From contig CALKUK010000012.1 in the NCBI GenBank assembly GCA_937996655.1, positions 186,001-250,000 on the forward strand: DNA of 64,000 nt, given 5' to 3'. The translations under genes were made by a program, and so were the position numbers. The stretch comes from an uncultured Sphingomonadaceae bacterium (GTDB lineage Bacteria > Pseudomonadota > Alphaproteobacteria > Sphingomonadales > Sphingomonadaceae). Of the stretch, positions 50,801 through 59,465 are shown in pieces (positions within the stretch are counted from its first letter, which is position 1; the number at the start of each line of letters is the position of its first letter). Below the pieces are notes generated by a model. The model saw nothing but the letters and a program-made list of their open reading frames with translations. It searched no databases and was not told the origin of the DNA.

Positions 50801-51540
50801 CCCAGTTTCTCCATGATTTCATCCGACACGTCGTAATTGCCCCAAACGGTCTGGACGTCGTCATCTTCTTCAAGCGTGTCGATCATTTTCAAAAGCTTGC
50901 CCGCATCCTCCTCGCTGACGGCGACCATGATGTTTGGCTTCCAGGCGAGTTTGACGCCTTCCGGATCGCCAAGCGCGCCTTCAAGGGCCTTTGCAACGGG
51001 GTGTAGGTTTTCAATCGAAGTCCAGATCGAGTGGCCGTCTTCGGAAGACTCAACATCGTCCGCACCGGCTTCAAGTGCGGCTTCGAAGACCTTGTCGGCA
51101 TCGCCTGCTCCTGCGCCATATTCGATGAGGCCAAGCCGGTCGAAGCCGTGGCTCACCGAACCTGCCGTGCCAAGGTTGCCGCCATTTTTGGAAAAGGCGG
51201 TGCGCACGTTGGTGGCGGTGCGGTTGCGGTTGTCGGTCAGGGCTTCGACGATGATGGCGGTGCCGCCGGGGCCATAACCTTCGTAGCGGATTTCTTCGTA
51301 ATTATCGCCGTCAGTGCCGCTCGCCTTGTCGATGGCGCGTTGGATGTTGTCCTTGGGCATGGACTGCGCCCGCGCCGCGAGGACAGCGGCCCGCAAACGG
51401 GCGTTGGCGTCCGGGTCTGGCAGGCCCATCTTGGCCGCAACGGTGATTTCGCGGCTCAGCTTCGAAAAGGCGGCAGAACGCTTTTTGTCCTGCGCACCCT
51501 TGCGGTGCATGATGTTCTTAAATTTGGAATGACCTGCCAT
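50797..51540 (-). CDS. yebC: YebC/PmpR-family protein
   Basis: Soluble protein of 247 residues in the YebC/PmpR/TACO1 family, which acts as a transcription regulator in some bacteria and as a translation factor easing ribosome stalling in others. The start MAGHSKFKNIMHRKGAQDKK and the three-domain pattern with RAAVLAARAQSMPKDNIQRA and YEGYGPGGTAIIVEALTDN are characteristic. It is the first gene before ruvC, the common yebC-ruvC-ruvA-ruvB arrangement, and its last codons carry the proposed ruvC start. Confidence 0.96.
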   Translation of the reverse strand: MAGHSKFKNIMHRKGAQDKKRSAAFSKLSREITVAAKMGLPDPDANARLRAAVLAARAQSMPKDNIQRAIDKASGTDGDNYEEIRYEGYGPGGTAIIVEALTDNRNRTATNVRTAFSKNGGNLGTAGSVSHGFDRLGLIEYGAGAGDADKVFEAALEAGADDVESSEDGHSIWTSIENLHPVAKALEGALGDPEGVKLAWKPNIMVAVSEEDAGKLLKMIDTLEEDDDVQTVWGNYDVSDEIMEKLG

Positions 51541-51549
51541 ATCCGTAAC

Positions 51550-51870
51550 TTATCCCAATTTAACTGCGGTGCCGGATGCGGTGACCATCAACATGGTGCC
51601 GCCCTGGCCCAGCGTTTCATAATCCAGATCGACGCCAATCACGGCATCTGCGCCAAGCGCCCGTGCCTCATTCTGCAATTCGTCCAGCGCCGTTGCCCGT
51701 GCATCGCGCAGCGTCGATTCATACGACCCTGCACGGCCGCCCACGATATCGCGGATGCCGGCGAACAGATCTTTGAAGATGTTCGCCCCGACAATCACTT
51801 CACCGGTCACGACGCCCAGATAATCCTTGACCGGGCGGCCTTCGATCACACTCGTGGTAGAAACCAGCAT
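51550..51870 (-). CDS. ybjQ: YbjQ-family heavy-metal-binding-domain protein
   Basis: Small soluble protein of 106 residues in the YbjQ/UPF0145 family. The start MLVSTTSVIEGRPVKDYLGV, the central SYESTLRDARATALDELQ and the AVIGVDLDYETLG strand are typical. The fold is a pentameric beta structure whose biological role is unknown; the heavy-metal name is historical. It ends nine bases before the yebC start, so it may head that operon. Confidence 0.92.
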   Translation of the reverse strand: MLVSTTSVIEGRPVKDYLGVVTGEVIVGANIFKDLFAGIRDIVGGRAGSYESTLRDARATALDELQNEARALGADAVIGVDLDYETLGQGGTMLMVTASGTAVKLG

Positions 51871-51932
51871 CGCACATCTCCTTAGCTTAGACGCGATGAA
51901 TACCGGCGGGCCGCCCCTTCGTGCAAGACCGA

Positions 51933-52172
51933 TCAGTCGAGGCCGAGCGCTGCCTTATAGGTATCGAGAATCGCTTCCATTTCCGCGCGGTCATGGGCTT
52001 CCATCTTCCGCAGGCGGACGATCTGACGCATGATCTTTGCGTCATAGCCACGCGCCTTGGCTTCGGAATAGACGTCGCGAATATCGTCCGCGATGCCCTT
52101 TTTCTCTTCTTCAAGGCGTTCAATACGCTCAATCAGCAGACGAAGTTCGTCCGCTGCGACATTCTCACTCAT
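51933..52172 (-). CDS. gapR: DUF2312 protein, GapR nucleoid protein homologue
   Basis: Small helical DNA-binding protein of 79 residues. The DUF2312 pattern is complete: ELRLLIERIERLEEEKKGIA, then DIRDVYSEAKARGYDAKIMR, QIVRLRKM and the final EAILDTYKAALG. In Caulobacter GapR is an essential nucleoid-associated protein that binds overtwisted AT-rich DNA ahead of replication forks. The start at 52172 gives the standard length; an extended frame upstream (to 52226) is not needed. Confidence 0.92.
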   Translation of the reverse strand: MSENVAADELRLLIERIERLEEEKKGIADDIRDVYSEAKARGYDAKIMRQIVRLRKMEAHDRAEMEAILDTYKAALGLD

Positions 52173-52253
52173 GATGTTCTCCGGTCGGGTGGATGCCCCG
52201 CGCCGTAGGCCAGCGCGGGGATTCACTCAAGGGCTGTCACGCCCGATTTTCGC

Positions 52254-54257
52254 TCAGGCCTTTGCCTTCAAGCTGTCAGCAACTTTGACGCCGTGGCGTT
52301 CCAGCGCTTCGACGATCTTACCGGCGCCTTCGAGATCGCCCCAGAACATGGGGCCACCGCGATAGACGGGCCAGCCATAGCCGTAGATCCAGACGACATC
52401 GATGTCGGATGCGCGCTGAGCCTTGCCCTCTTCGAGAATTTTATAGCCCTCATTCACCATGGGGTAGAGCGTACGTTCGATGATTTCTTGATCGGTAATC
52501 TCGCGCTTGGCGAGATTAGACGTCGCCCGGAACTCTTCGATGATGGCGAGTGCTTCGGCGCTTGGCGTGCCATTGCGCTTCTCGTCATAGTCGTAAAAGC
52601 CCTTGCCGTTCTTCTGGCCAAAACGACCGGCCGCACACAGGGCGTCGCGCAGCGTTTCGATGCGCGATGGATCACGGTGCCAGCCGATATCCAGCCCGGC
52701 AAGGTCCGCCATCTGGAACGGGCCCATGGGCATGCCGAAGTCGGTGTGGACCTTGTCGATCTGGGCAGGCGTGGCACCTTCCAGCAGCAGCTGGTTGGCC
52801 GGAGTCTGCCGCTGCGACAGCATCCGGTTGCCGATAAAGCCATGGCAGACGCCGGCGACAACAGCGACCTTCCCGATCTTCTTGGACAGCGCCATAACCG
52901 TTGCGAGGGCATCCGGCGCCGTTGCATCGCCGCGGACAACTTCAAGCAGTTTCATGACGTTGGCGGGGGAGAAGAAGTGCATGCCCAGCACATCGGCAGG
53001 ACGCTTTGTGGCAGCGGCGATTTCGTTCACGTCGAGATAGGATGTGTTCGATGCGAGGATAGCGCCTTGCTTCACAATTGCGTCGAGTTTGCCGAAAACG
53101 TCCTTCTTGACGTCCATGCTTTCATAGACGGCTTCGATCACAAGGTCGCAATCGGCGAGGTCATCAAAGCTCAGGCTGGGCGTAAGCAGCCCCATCATCG
53201 CTTCAACCTTGTCCGTCGTGAAGCGGCCCTTGGCAGCAGAGGCTTCGTAGTTCTTGCGGATCACACCAACGCCGCGGTCCAGCGCGTCCTGCGCCATTTC
53301 CACGATGGTGACAGGGATGCCCGCCGCCAAAAAGTTCATGCTGATGCCGCCACCCATGGTGCCAGCACCAATGACGCCGACCTTCTTGATGGCGCGCAGC
53401 TGCGTGTCTTTAGGCAGGCCATCAATCTTGGCGGCCTGACGCTCTGCAAAGAACATGTGGCGCTGCGCGGCAGACTGGCTGCCGCCCATGAGCTTCAGAA
53501 ACTCTTCGCGTTCAATCTTGAGACCATCGTCGATGTTGGCGTTGGCAGCCGCGGCGGCCACGCAACGCAAATTGGCATAAGGGGCGTCAAAGCCCTTCCA
53601 CTTGCGGGCGTTGTCGGCTTCCAGCTTGGCGATGATTGCGGTATCGCCAGTGACGGGGAGGTTACGGGTGGCGCGCGGCCCTTTGGTAATCATCTCGCGG
53701 GCGAGCTTGATCGCATCTTCGGCGAGCGTGTCTTCTCCAGCCACTGCATCAATCAAGCCGATTTCATGGGCCTTCTTGGCAGAGATTGGGTCGCCAAGGC
53801 TGCACATGATCGCCGCCTGCTCGACACCGACCACACGCGGCAGACGCTGGGTGCCGCCGCCGCCCGGCAAAAGGCCGAGCTTCACTTCCGGCACGCCAAG
53901 CTTCGCCGAAGGAACAGCGATGCGATAATGGCAGACCAAAGCTGTTTCGAGCCCGCCGCCAAGTGCCGTGCCATGGATGGCGGCAATGATCGGCTTGGAC
54001 GCAGTTTCCATACTGTTGAGCACAGACGCGAAATCCGGGCCCTGGGGGGGCTTGCCAAATTCGGTGATGTCCGCCCCTGCGATGAAGGTCGCGCCGGCGC
54101 ATCGCAGCACCATAGCCTTCACGCCATCATCGGCCAGACCTTCGGCGATGCCATCGGCGATGCCCTGACGGACATGCCAGCTCAGTGCGTTGACGGGCGG
54201 ATTGTCGACGAGAAGGACGAGAATATCGCCATGGCGTTCAGTGGTTACGGATTGCAT
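52254..54257 (-). CDS. Enoyl-CoA hydratase/3-hydroxyacyl-CoA dehydrogenase (FadB/FadJ-like)
   Basis: Two-domain beta-oxidation enzyme of 667 residues. The hydratase half (about 1-200) has the two catalytic glutamates in GGGLETAL and VPEVKLGLLPGGGG. The NAD-binding dehydrogenase half (about 295-650) starts GAGTMGGGISMNFLAAG, with the active-site His in GMHFFSPANVMKLLEVV. It converts enoyl-CoA to 3-ketoacyl-CoA. The thiolase partner is not in the window. I start at 54257; the longer frame upstream crosses a palindromic repeat and lacks domain content. It lies downstream of the serine hydrolase, separated by that repeat. Confidence 0.94.
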   Translation of the reverse strand: MQSVTTERHGDILVLLVDNPPVNALSWHVRQGIADGIAEGLADDGVKAMVLRCAGATFIAGADITEFGKPPQGPDFASVLNSMETASKPIIAAIHGTALGGGLETALVCHYRIAVPSAKLGVPEVKLGLLPGGGGTQRLPRVVGVEQAAIMCSLGDPISAKKAHEIGLIDAVAGEDTLAEDAIKLAREMITKGPRATRNLPVTGDTAIIAKLEADNARKWKGFDAPYANLRCVAAAAANANIDDGLKIEREEFLKLMGGSQSAAQRHMFFAERQAAKIDGLPKDTQLRAIKKVGVIGAGTMGGGISMNFLAAGIPVTIVEMAQDALDRGVGVIRKNYEASAAKGRFTTDKVEAMMGLLTPSLSFDDLADCDLVIEAVYESMDVKKDVFGKLDAIVKQGAILASNTSYLDVNEIAAATKRPADVLGMHFFSPANVMKLLEVVRGDATAPDALATVMALSKKIGKVAVVAGVCHGFIGNRMLSQRQTPANQLLLEGATPAQIDKVHTDFGMPMGPFQMADLAGLDIGWHRDPSRIETLRDALCAAGRFGQKNGKGFYDYDEKRNGTPSAEALAIIEEFRATSNLAKREITDQEIIERTLYPMVNEGYKILEEGKAQRASDIDVVWIYGYGWPVYRGGPMFWGDLEGAGKIVEALERHGVKVADSLKAKA

Positions 54258-54275
54258 TTTTCTTCCTTTCTTGGG

Positions 54276-54409
54276 CCTCCCCATCGACTTGCGATGGGGA
54301 GGGGGACCGTTCGGCGCGAAGCGTCGAATGGTGGAGGGGCCTAAGCATTGCCTTGCCCCTCCGTCATCGCTTCGCGACGCCACCTCCCCATCGCAAGTCG
54401 ATGGGGAGA
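54276..54409. repeat. Composite inverted repeat element (about 134 bp)
   Basis: Two 25-base arms, 54277-54301 and 54384-54408, are perfect reverse complements, and each arm is itself a small hairpin (CTCCCCATCG, five-base loop, CGATGGGGAG). The 82 bases between them pair in part: GGTGGAGGGGC near 54330 with GCCCCTCC near 54355. The whole can fold as one long hairpin. It sits between two same-direction genes. Confidence 0.85.
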
Positions 54410-54414
54410 AAATC

Positions 54415-55617
54415 TCATGCCGCCAACGCTGCGTACATCATCGTGCGGATTTCGCGGCGGATGGGGTAAGTGGTCGATGGCATCAGCTGGGTCATGAAGA
54501 CCATGGTGATGTGTTCAACCGGGTCGATGGTGAAGGCGGTTGAAAACATGCCGCCCCAGTAAAATTCGCCCTTTGACCCGGCGATTGTGGTCGCGGCGGG
54601 ATCAATATTGCAGGCAAAGCCAAGGCCAAAGCCGATGCCCGCATTTTCCACTTCGCTGAACAGCGATTTGGAATGCTGGGTCAGATCACCCCCGCCCGGC
54701 AGATGGTTCGCCGTCATCAGGTCGAGCGTCTTGGGACCGATGATCTGCTGGCCATCGAGCGCCCCACCGTTGAGGAGCATCCGGCAGAAGCGGTGATAAT
54801 CGGAAACCGTCGAGGCGAGCCCGCCGCCGCCGGATTCGAACTTGCGCGGACGTGCCCAGCCGCTGTCCGCACCGGGTTTGTCGAACGGCTTCATCTTTTC
54901 CGTGGGGTGGAAGGCGTAGCAGGGCGGAATGCGATGCGCCTTGTCTGCGGGGACAAGGAACGCCGTATCGTGCATCTCCAGCGGGCCGAAGATGTTCTTC
55001 TGGAAATATTCGCCCAGCGACAGTCCTGAAATGCGGGCGACGATGATGCCGACGAGATCGGTCGCCAACGAATAATGCCAGCCTGTTCCCGGATCAAATT
55101 CGAGCGGAATGTCCTTCAGGATGTTGACGACCTCGTCATTGTCAAACTTGGACCAGTTTTCGACATCCGACTTGCGATAGGCGGCGTCGACATTGCTCAT
55201 TTCCTGAAAGCCGTAGGTGAAACCTGCGGTGTGCCGCAGCAGATCAACAACCCGCAGCGGTGCCGCTAGCGGGCGGGTCATGAAAGGCGTGTTGCCGCCA
55301 CCGCCGACGAATACGCCCAGATCTTTAAACTCGGGGATGTAGGTGGCGACAGGGTCTGACAGTGCAAGCAGCCCCTGTTCGACCAGCTGCATCAAGGCGA
55401 TGGACGTCACCGGTTTCGTCATGGAGGCGATACGGAAAATCGCATCCTGCTCCACGCCCGAATTCCAGAGATAGGCAATCTCGTCCCCCCGTCCGATGAG
55501 GAGCGACCCATGCGGCAGCATGCCGGTATCCAGATATTTTTTCTGGATGAAGGTGCCGATCCGGTCGAGCCGGTCGGGCAGAAAACCAAGTTCTGTGGGA
55601 TTGATCGCCTGCAGCAT
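54415..55617 (-). CDS. Beta-lactamase-fold serine hydrolase
   Basis: Class C beta-lactamase-like esterase or peptidase of 400 residues. The active serine lies in FRIASMTKPVTSIAL (SxxK motif, near residue 66). The tyrosine motif appears as HYSLATD, as in EstB-type esterases instead of the YAN of true AmpC enzymes, so antibiotic hydrolysis is not implied. No signal peptide follows the chosen start at 55617, which lies one base after the SDR stop. It may be cotranscribed with the SDR gene and clears an ester in the same catabolic block. Confidence 0.9.
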   Translation of the reverse strand: MLQAINPTELGFLPDRLDRIGTFIQKKYLDTGMLPHGSLLIGRGDEIAYLWNSGVEQDAIFRIASMTKPVTSIALMQLVEQGLLALSDPVATYIPEFKDLGVFVGGGGNTPFMTRPLAAPLRVVDLLRHTAGFTYGFQEMSNVDAAYRKSDVENWSKFDNDEVVNILKDIPLEFDPGTGWHYSLATDLVGIIVARISGLSLGEYFQKNIFGPLEMHDTAFLVPADKAHRIPPCYAFHPTEKMKPFDKPGADSGWARPRKFESGGGGLASTVSDYHRFCRMLLNGGALDGQQIIGPKTLDLMTANHLPGGGDLTQHSKSLFSEVENAGIGFGLGFACNIDPAATTIAGSKGEFYWGGMFSTAFTIDPVEHITMVFMTQLMPSTTYPIRREIRTMMYAALAA

Positions 55618-55618
55618 C

Positions 55619-56422
55619 TTAAACTGCCGTCTGGCCGGTGAGCTGACGGGTAACGGGGTGGGAGCTGGACAGCCCGCCATCTACGGCAATCGCCTGCCCG
55701 TTGACATAGCTTGCCTGATCAGAGGCCAAGAACAGGGCGACGTTCGCCAGCTCGTCCGGCTGGGCCGCACGGCGCAGCGGGTTCAAACGCCCAACCTTGT
55801 GCATCACATCCTTGTCGCGGGCATAATCGAAGGTCGGCTTTGTCATCCCGGTTTCGGTGAGGCCGGGGCAGATCGCGTTCACGCGCACGCCGGTTTCCGA
55901 CATTTGCTGGGCTGACACCATGGCAAGGTTGATGACGCCCGCCTTGGACGCGGAGTAAGCGGGGCCGCCCGCGCCCGAGCGGATGCCCGCGACGCTGGCC
56001 GTGAGGATGATCGAACCACCCTTTCCGCCGTCCATCATCGCTTGGCCTGCGTGCTTCACCATTAGCCAAGGCCCGATCAGGTTGACGCGCAGGATTTCCG
56101 CCCATTCTTCGGGCTTCAGGTCAAAGATGCCCGCCATGCCGCCGGAAACGCCAGCGTTGGCGAAAGCCACATGGAGATCACCATAAGTGTCAATGGCCGT
56201 CTTCACGATGTTTTGGACATCCGCCTCAACACCGGCGTCGATCTGAAGCGCGGTGGCAGAGCCGCCCGCATCCTTCACCATTTGGGCTGTTTCGTGAACG
56301 GCGTCTGTCTTGTCGCCCAGCACGACCTTTGCGCCTTCGGCAGCAAAACGCAGCGCGGAGGCGCGGCCAATGCCGGACCCTGCCCCTGTGATGATGGCAA
56401 CTTTGCCTGTCAGTGCGCCCAT
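55619..56422 (-). CDS. Short-chain dehydrogenase/reductase (SDR) 1
   Basis: Classical SDR of 267 residues: cofactor loop TGAGSGIGRAS, NAG in VAFANAGVSGG, catalytic Ser and Tyr-x3-Lys in ASVAGIRSG and YSASKAGV. The C-terminal GQAIAVDGGLSSSHP is typical. I start at 56422, where TAAGGA precedes the ATG, since the longer frame adds an unrelated leader. It could oxidise or reduce a hydroxy- or ketoacyl intermediate; the substrate is not determinable. It lies after a palindromic repeat that separates it from SDR 2. Confidence 0.92.
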   Translation of the reverse strand: MGALTGKVAIITGAGSGIGRASALRFAAEGAKVVLGDKTDAVHETAQMVKDAGGSATALQIDAGVEADVQNIVKTAIDTYGDLHVAFANAGVSGGMAGIFDLKPEEWAEILRVNLIGPWLMVKHAGQAMMDGGKGGSIILTASVAGIRSGAGGPAYSASKAGVINLAMVSAQQMSETGVRVNAICPGLTETGMTKPTFDYARDKDVMHKVGRLNPLRRAAQPDELANVALFLASDQASYVNGQAIAVDGGLSSSHPVTRQLTGQTAV

Positions 56423-56444
56423 TTTCCTTACTCCCATTCTTTCA

Positions 56445-56500
56445 TGTCGAGCGAAGTCGAGACACCTCACCGAATGCCCCTCGACTTCGCTTGGGACGAA
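56445..56500. repeat. REP-like inverted repeat between the two SDR genes
   Basis: CGAGCGAAGTCGAG at 56449-56462 and CTCGACTTCGCTTG at 56481-56494 are reverse complements with one mismatch, 18 bases apart. It resembles the interspersed palindromes elsewhere in the window but has different arms, so it is another repeat family. Confidence 0.7.
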
Positions 56501-56512
56501 CGGTGTTTAGAT

Positions 56513-57286
56513 TTACCCGCCGCTAATCGTCTGGCCGCCGTCGATGACGAAGGTCTGGCCCGTGGTGAAGGCCCCAGCGCGCGAGGCGAGGAAAACGGCC
56601 GCGCCTGCAATTTCTTCCGGCTCGCCAATGCGGCGCAGCGGAGACCGTGCGGTGGAGCGGGCGAGCGTGTCCGGATTTTCCCAAAGCGCCTTGGCAAAGT
56701 CGGTGCGGATCAGGCCCGGCGCAATGCAGTTCACCCGGACGCCCTTGGGGCCATATTCATCCGCCATATTCCGCGCCATCTGCATGTCGGCGGCCTTGGA
56801 GATGCAATAGGCACCAATCACAGTCGAGCCCTTAAGTCCGCCGATGGACGACACGATTGTGATCGAGCCTTCGCCGCGGTCCATCATTTCGGGCGCGACC
56901 ATGTTGATCAGCCAGTGATTGGACAGGATGTTGTTGTCCATGATCTTGCGGAATTGATCATCCGCAATCCCGGCAGCAGGGCCGTAATAGGGGTTGGACG
57001 CTGCGTTGCAGACAAGCGCCGTCACCTTGCCAAAGGCCTTGCGGGTTTCATCGACGAGGTTCTGAAGCGCGTCCTTTGCCGAGATATTGGCAGCAACGGC
57101 AATCGCCGTACCTGCACCATGACGGGCATTGATTTCGGCCGCAACCGCTTCGCAGGCATCCTGCTTGCGGCTGGAAATGACGACCTTTGCACCGTGCACG
57201 GCCATTTCCTCGGCAATGGCTTTGCCAATCCCGCGCGACGATCCTGTGATCAGCGCGACTTGTCCGGTCATGTCAAACAGCGACAT
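56513..57286 (-). CDS. Short-chain dehydrogenase/reductase (SDR) 2
   Basis: Classical SDR of 257 residues, second of the block. Cofactor loop TGSSRGIGKAI, CNAASNPYYGP in place of NAG, SSIGGL for the catalytic serine and YCISKAADMQ for Tyr-x3-Lys. NMADEYGPKGVRVNCIAPGLIRTDF matches the region seen in 3-ketoacyl or hydroxyacyl reductases (shown as pattern: ARNMADEYGPKGVRV and NCIAPGLIRTDF). It follows the APH kinase by 17 bases and is probably cotranscribed with the ACAD-ADH-APH unit. Confidence 0.93.
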   Translation of the reverse strand: MSLFDMTGQVALITGSSRGIGKAIAEEMAVHGAKVVISSRKQDACEAVAAEINARHGAGTAIAVAANISAKDALQNLVDETRKAFGKVTALVCNAASNPYYGPAAGIADDQFRKIMDNNILSNHWLINMVAPEMMDRGEGSITIVSSIGGLKGSTVIGAYCISKAADMQMARNMADEYGPKGVRVNCIAPGLIRTDFAKALWENPDTLARSTARSPLRRIGEPEEIAGAAVFLASRAGAFTTGQTFVIDGGQTISGG

Positions 57287-57303
57287 GGCTCTCTCCCTTT
57301 ATC

Positions 57304-58380
57304 TTATTTAGCCCCTGCTTTTTCAGCAAAGCTCCAGGCCGCCTCGGCGAGCGGCAGCACACGTTCCGACATGGTCTTGGCATGGGCGGAATTGGCCGTG
57401 CCATCGATCACGCGCTTCTTGATGCCCTGAATGATGCCCGCCAACCGGAAGAAATTATAGGCGAAGTACCAGTTCATGTCCGGCACGCCATCGCGTTTGG
57501 TCGCGACGCAATAACGCTCAACCATTTCGTCCAGTTCCGGAATCCCAAGCGCCTTGCGATCCAGATCCTGCACGCCGGACCGGCCACCATTGTCCGTCAC
57601 CCAAGCCATGGCGACATAGGTGAAGTCCGACAAAGGATCGCCTAGCGTCGACAGTTCCCAGTCAAGCACTGCGATCACTTTGGCCTCATTGGCGTCAAAG
57701 ATCATGTTGTCGATGCGGTAATCGCCATGGACAACAGACGTGCGGGTCTGTTCTGGCAGGGTTGCAGGCAGCCATTCGATCAGACGTTCCATCAACGGCA
57801 TATGTTCGGTTTCGGACAGTCGGTACTGCTTTGTCCACCGATCAACCTGACGGCCGAAATAATTGCCGGGCTTGCCGAAATCAGCCAAATGCGCGTCATC
57901 GATGCTCGTATTATGCAGCGCGGCCAATGTGTCGATCATCGCATTATACGTCGCGCGACGAAATTCGGGCGTGGCACCGGGCATGGCGCCATCCCAGATC
58001 GTCCGGCCCTCAACCATGCCCATGATATAGAACCAGCTGCCGATCACGCTGTCATCGGTGCACAGGCCGTAAGGCTTGGCCACCGGAAAGCCGGTGGGAT
58101 AAAGCCCGTTGATAACCTTGAATTCCCGGTCCACCGCATGGGCGCTTGGCAGCAATGGGCCAAAAGGCTTGCGCCGTAACACGTAGGATCCGCTCTTCGC
58201 ATTGATGCGATAGGTCGGGTTGGACTGGCCACCGGCGAACTTGAAGACCTCGAGCGGGCCTTCAAATCCGGCGACGTTTTCGGCCATCCAGGCGGTCAGC
58301 TTGGCATCATCCAGCGCATCGACGCCTTCCGCCTTGGTGACGCCGGAAAAGGCCGTTTGTGCGTCCATCGCTTCCGTCAT
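57304..58380 (-). CDS. APH-type phosphotransferase (ACAD10/ACAD11- or LvaA-like)
   Basis: Kinase of the aminoglycoside-phosphotransferase fold, 358 residues. ATP-site lysine region GSYVLRRKPFG, catalytic loop VHGDYRIDNMIFD and metal motif VLDWELSTLGDPLSD are clear. This branch is the one fused to an acyl-CoA dehydrogenase in mammalian ACAD10/ACAD11 and separate as LvaA in Pseudomonas levulinate use. There it phosphorylates 4-hydroxyacyl-CoA. An antibiotic role is not suggested. The ATG overlaps the alcohol dehydrogenase stop by four bases. Confidence 0.9.
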   Translation of the reverse strand: MTEAMDAQTAFSGVTKAEGVDALDDAKLTAWMAENVAGFEGPLEVFKFAGGQSNPTYRINAKSGSYVLRRKPFGPLLPSAHAVDREFKVINGLYPTGFPVAKPYGLCTDDSVIGSWFYIMGMVEGRTIWDGAMPGATPEFRRATYNAMIDTLAALHNTSIDDAHLADFGKPGNYFGRQVDRWTKQYRLSETEHMPLMERLIEWLPATLPEQTRTSVVHGDYRIDNMIFDANEAKVIAVLDWELSTLGDPLSDFTYVAMAWVTDNGGRSGVQDLDRKALGIPELDEMVERYCVATKRDGVPDMNWYFAYNFFRLAGIIQGIKKRVIDGTANSAHAKTMSERVLPLAEAAWSFAEKAGAK

Positions 58381-59465
58381 TGATCAAATACGATCACGCT
58401 TCGTGCGGAATCGCCCTTCTTCATCTTTTCAAAGCCATCGTTGATGCCGGACAGCGGAATGGTTTCCGCAATGATGCTATCCAGATCGAGCAAGCCGCGC
58501 AGGTAGAAGTCAACAAGACGCGGAATGTCCACGGGGAAGCGGTTGCCGCCCATGATCGCACCCTGAAGCTTCTTGCCGGACAGCAGGTCCATCGCCGACA
58601 AGCCTACCTTTTCTGCAAGCGGCATCATGCCAAGGATCGTGGCTGTGCCACCGCGCCGCAGCACGCTGACGGCGAGATTGGCAGAGGCTGGACGCCCGAC
58701 CGCTTCGATCGCGTGATCAACGCCACCCTTGGTCATTTCGATGATCTGGGCGGCAGCACCTTCGGCAGTCGCGTCGATAACATCCGTCGCGCCGAGCTTC
58801 ATCGCCAAAGCCCGCTTTTCAGGGATTGGGTCTGCTGCAATGATTCGTCCTGCTCCTGCAATCTTGGCTGCATTGATGGTGGCCAAGCCAACCCCGCCGC
58901 ACCCGACGACGGTCACGGTTTCACCCGGCGTCAGCTTGCAGGCATTGAAGATGGCGCCGGCACCCGTCGTGACGGCGCAGCCGATGACGGCGGCACGGTC
59001 CAGCGGCATGTCCGGATTGATCTTCACACAGGCATGTTCGTGGATGAGCATCTGTTCAGCAAAGGCCGACAGGTTGAGCATCTGGTTGACGGGCGATCCA
59101 TCGGCGCGGGTCAGACGTGGTGCATCTTTGGGGCCGCGCCGCGTGTCGCCACCAAGGCAGAGCGACATCCGGCCGGTCACGCAGAATTCGCAATGGCCAC
59201 AGAAGGCCGACAGGCAGGTGACGACTGCATCGCCGACCTTGACGGTGCGGACTTCGCTGCCGACCGCTTCGACAATCCCTGCCGCTTCATGACCCGGAAC
59301 GGCCGGAAGCGGATGCGGATAGGCGCCGTCGATGAAGTGAAGATCCGAATGGCACAGCCCGCAGGCGGCCGTCCGGATGAGGACTTCGTGGGGGCCGGGG
59401 TTGGAGATCGAAAGCTCTTCGATCTCCAGGGGCTTGCCCGGCTGGACGAGAACGGCGGCCTTCAT
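58377..59465 (-). CDS. Zinc-dependent alcohol dehydrogenase
   Basis: Medium-chain dehydrogenase of 362 residues, class III-like. The catalytic zinc cysteine and GHE lie in CGLCHSDLHF and PAVPGHEAAGIVE. The structural zinc site has four cysteines in CGHCEFCVTGRMSLC. The NAD site is VVGCGGVGLATINAAK and the HP-like acidic ADPIPEKRALA suggests NAD as cofactor. It probably oxidises an alcohol or hydroxy-acid of the pathway. The ATG overlaps the acyl-CoA dehydrogenase stop (ATGA), and its own stop overlaps the kinase start. Confidence 0.93.
   Translation of the reverse strand: MKAAVLVQPGKPLEIEELSISNPGPHEVLIRTAACGLCHSDLHFIDGAYPHPLPAVPGHEAAGIVEAVGSEVRTVKVGDAVVTCLSAFCGHCEFCVTGRMSLCLGGDTRRGPKDAPRLTRADGSPVNQMLNLSAFAEQMLIHEHACVKINPDMPLDRAAVIGCAVTTGAGAIFNACKLTPGETVTVVGCGGVGLATINAAKIAGAGRIIAADPIPEKRALAMKLGATDVIDATAEGAAAQIIEMTKGGVDHAIEAVGRPASANLAVSVLRRGGTATILGMMPLAEKVGLSAMDLLSGKKLQGAIMGGNRFPVDIPRLVDFYLRGLLDLDSIIAETIPLSGINDGFEKMKKGDSARSVIVFDQ

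Noticed and set aside
52293..54344. Rightward open frame of 683 codons
   Set aside because: It is exactly antisense to the FadB/FadJ-like gene, whose motifs are clear; no recognisable protein pattern in the antisense frame.
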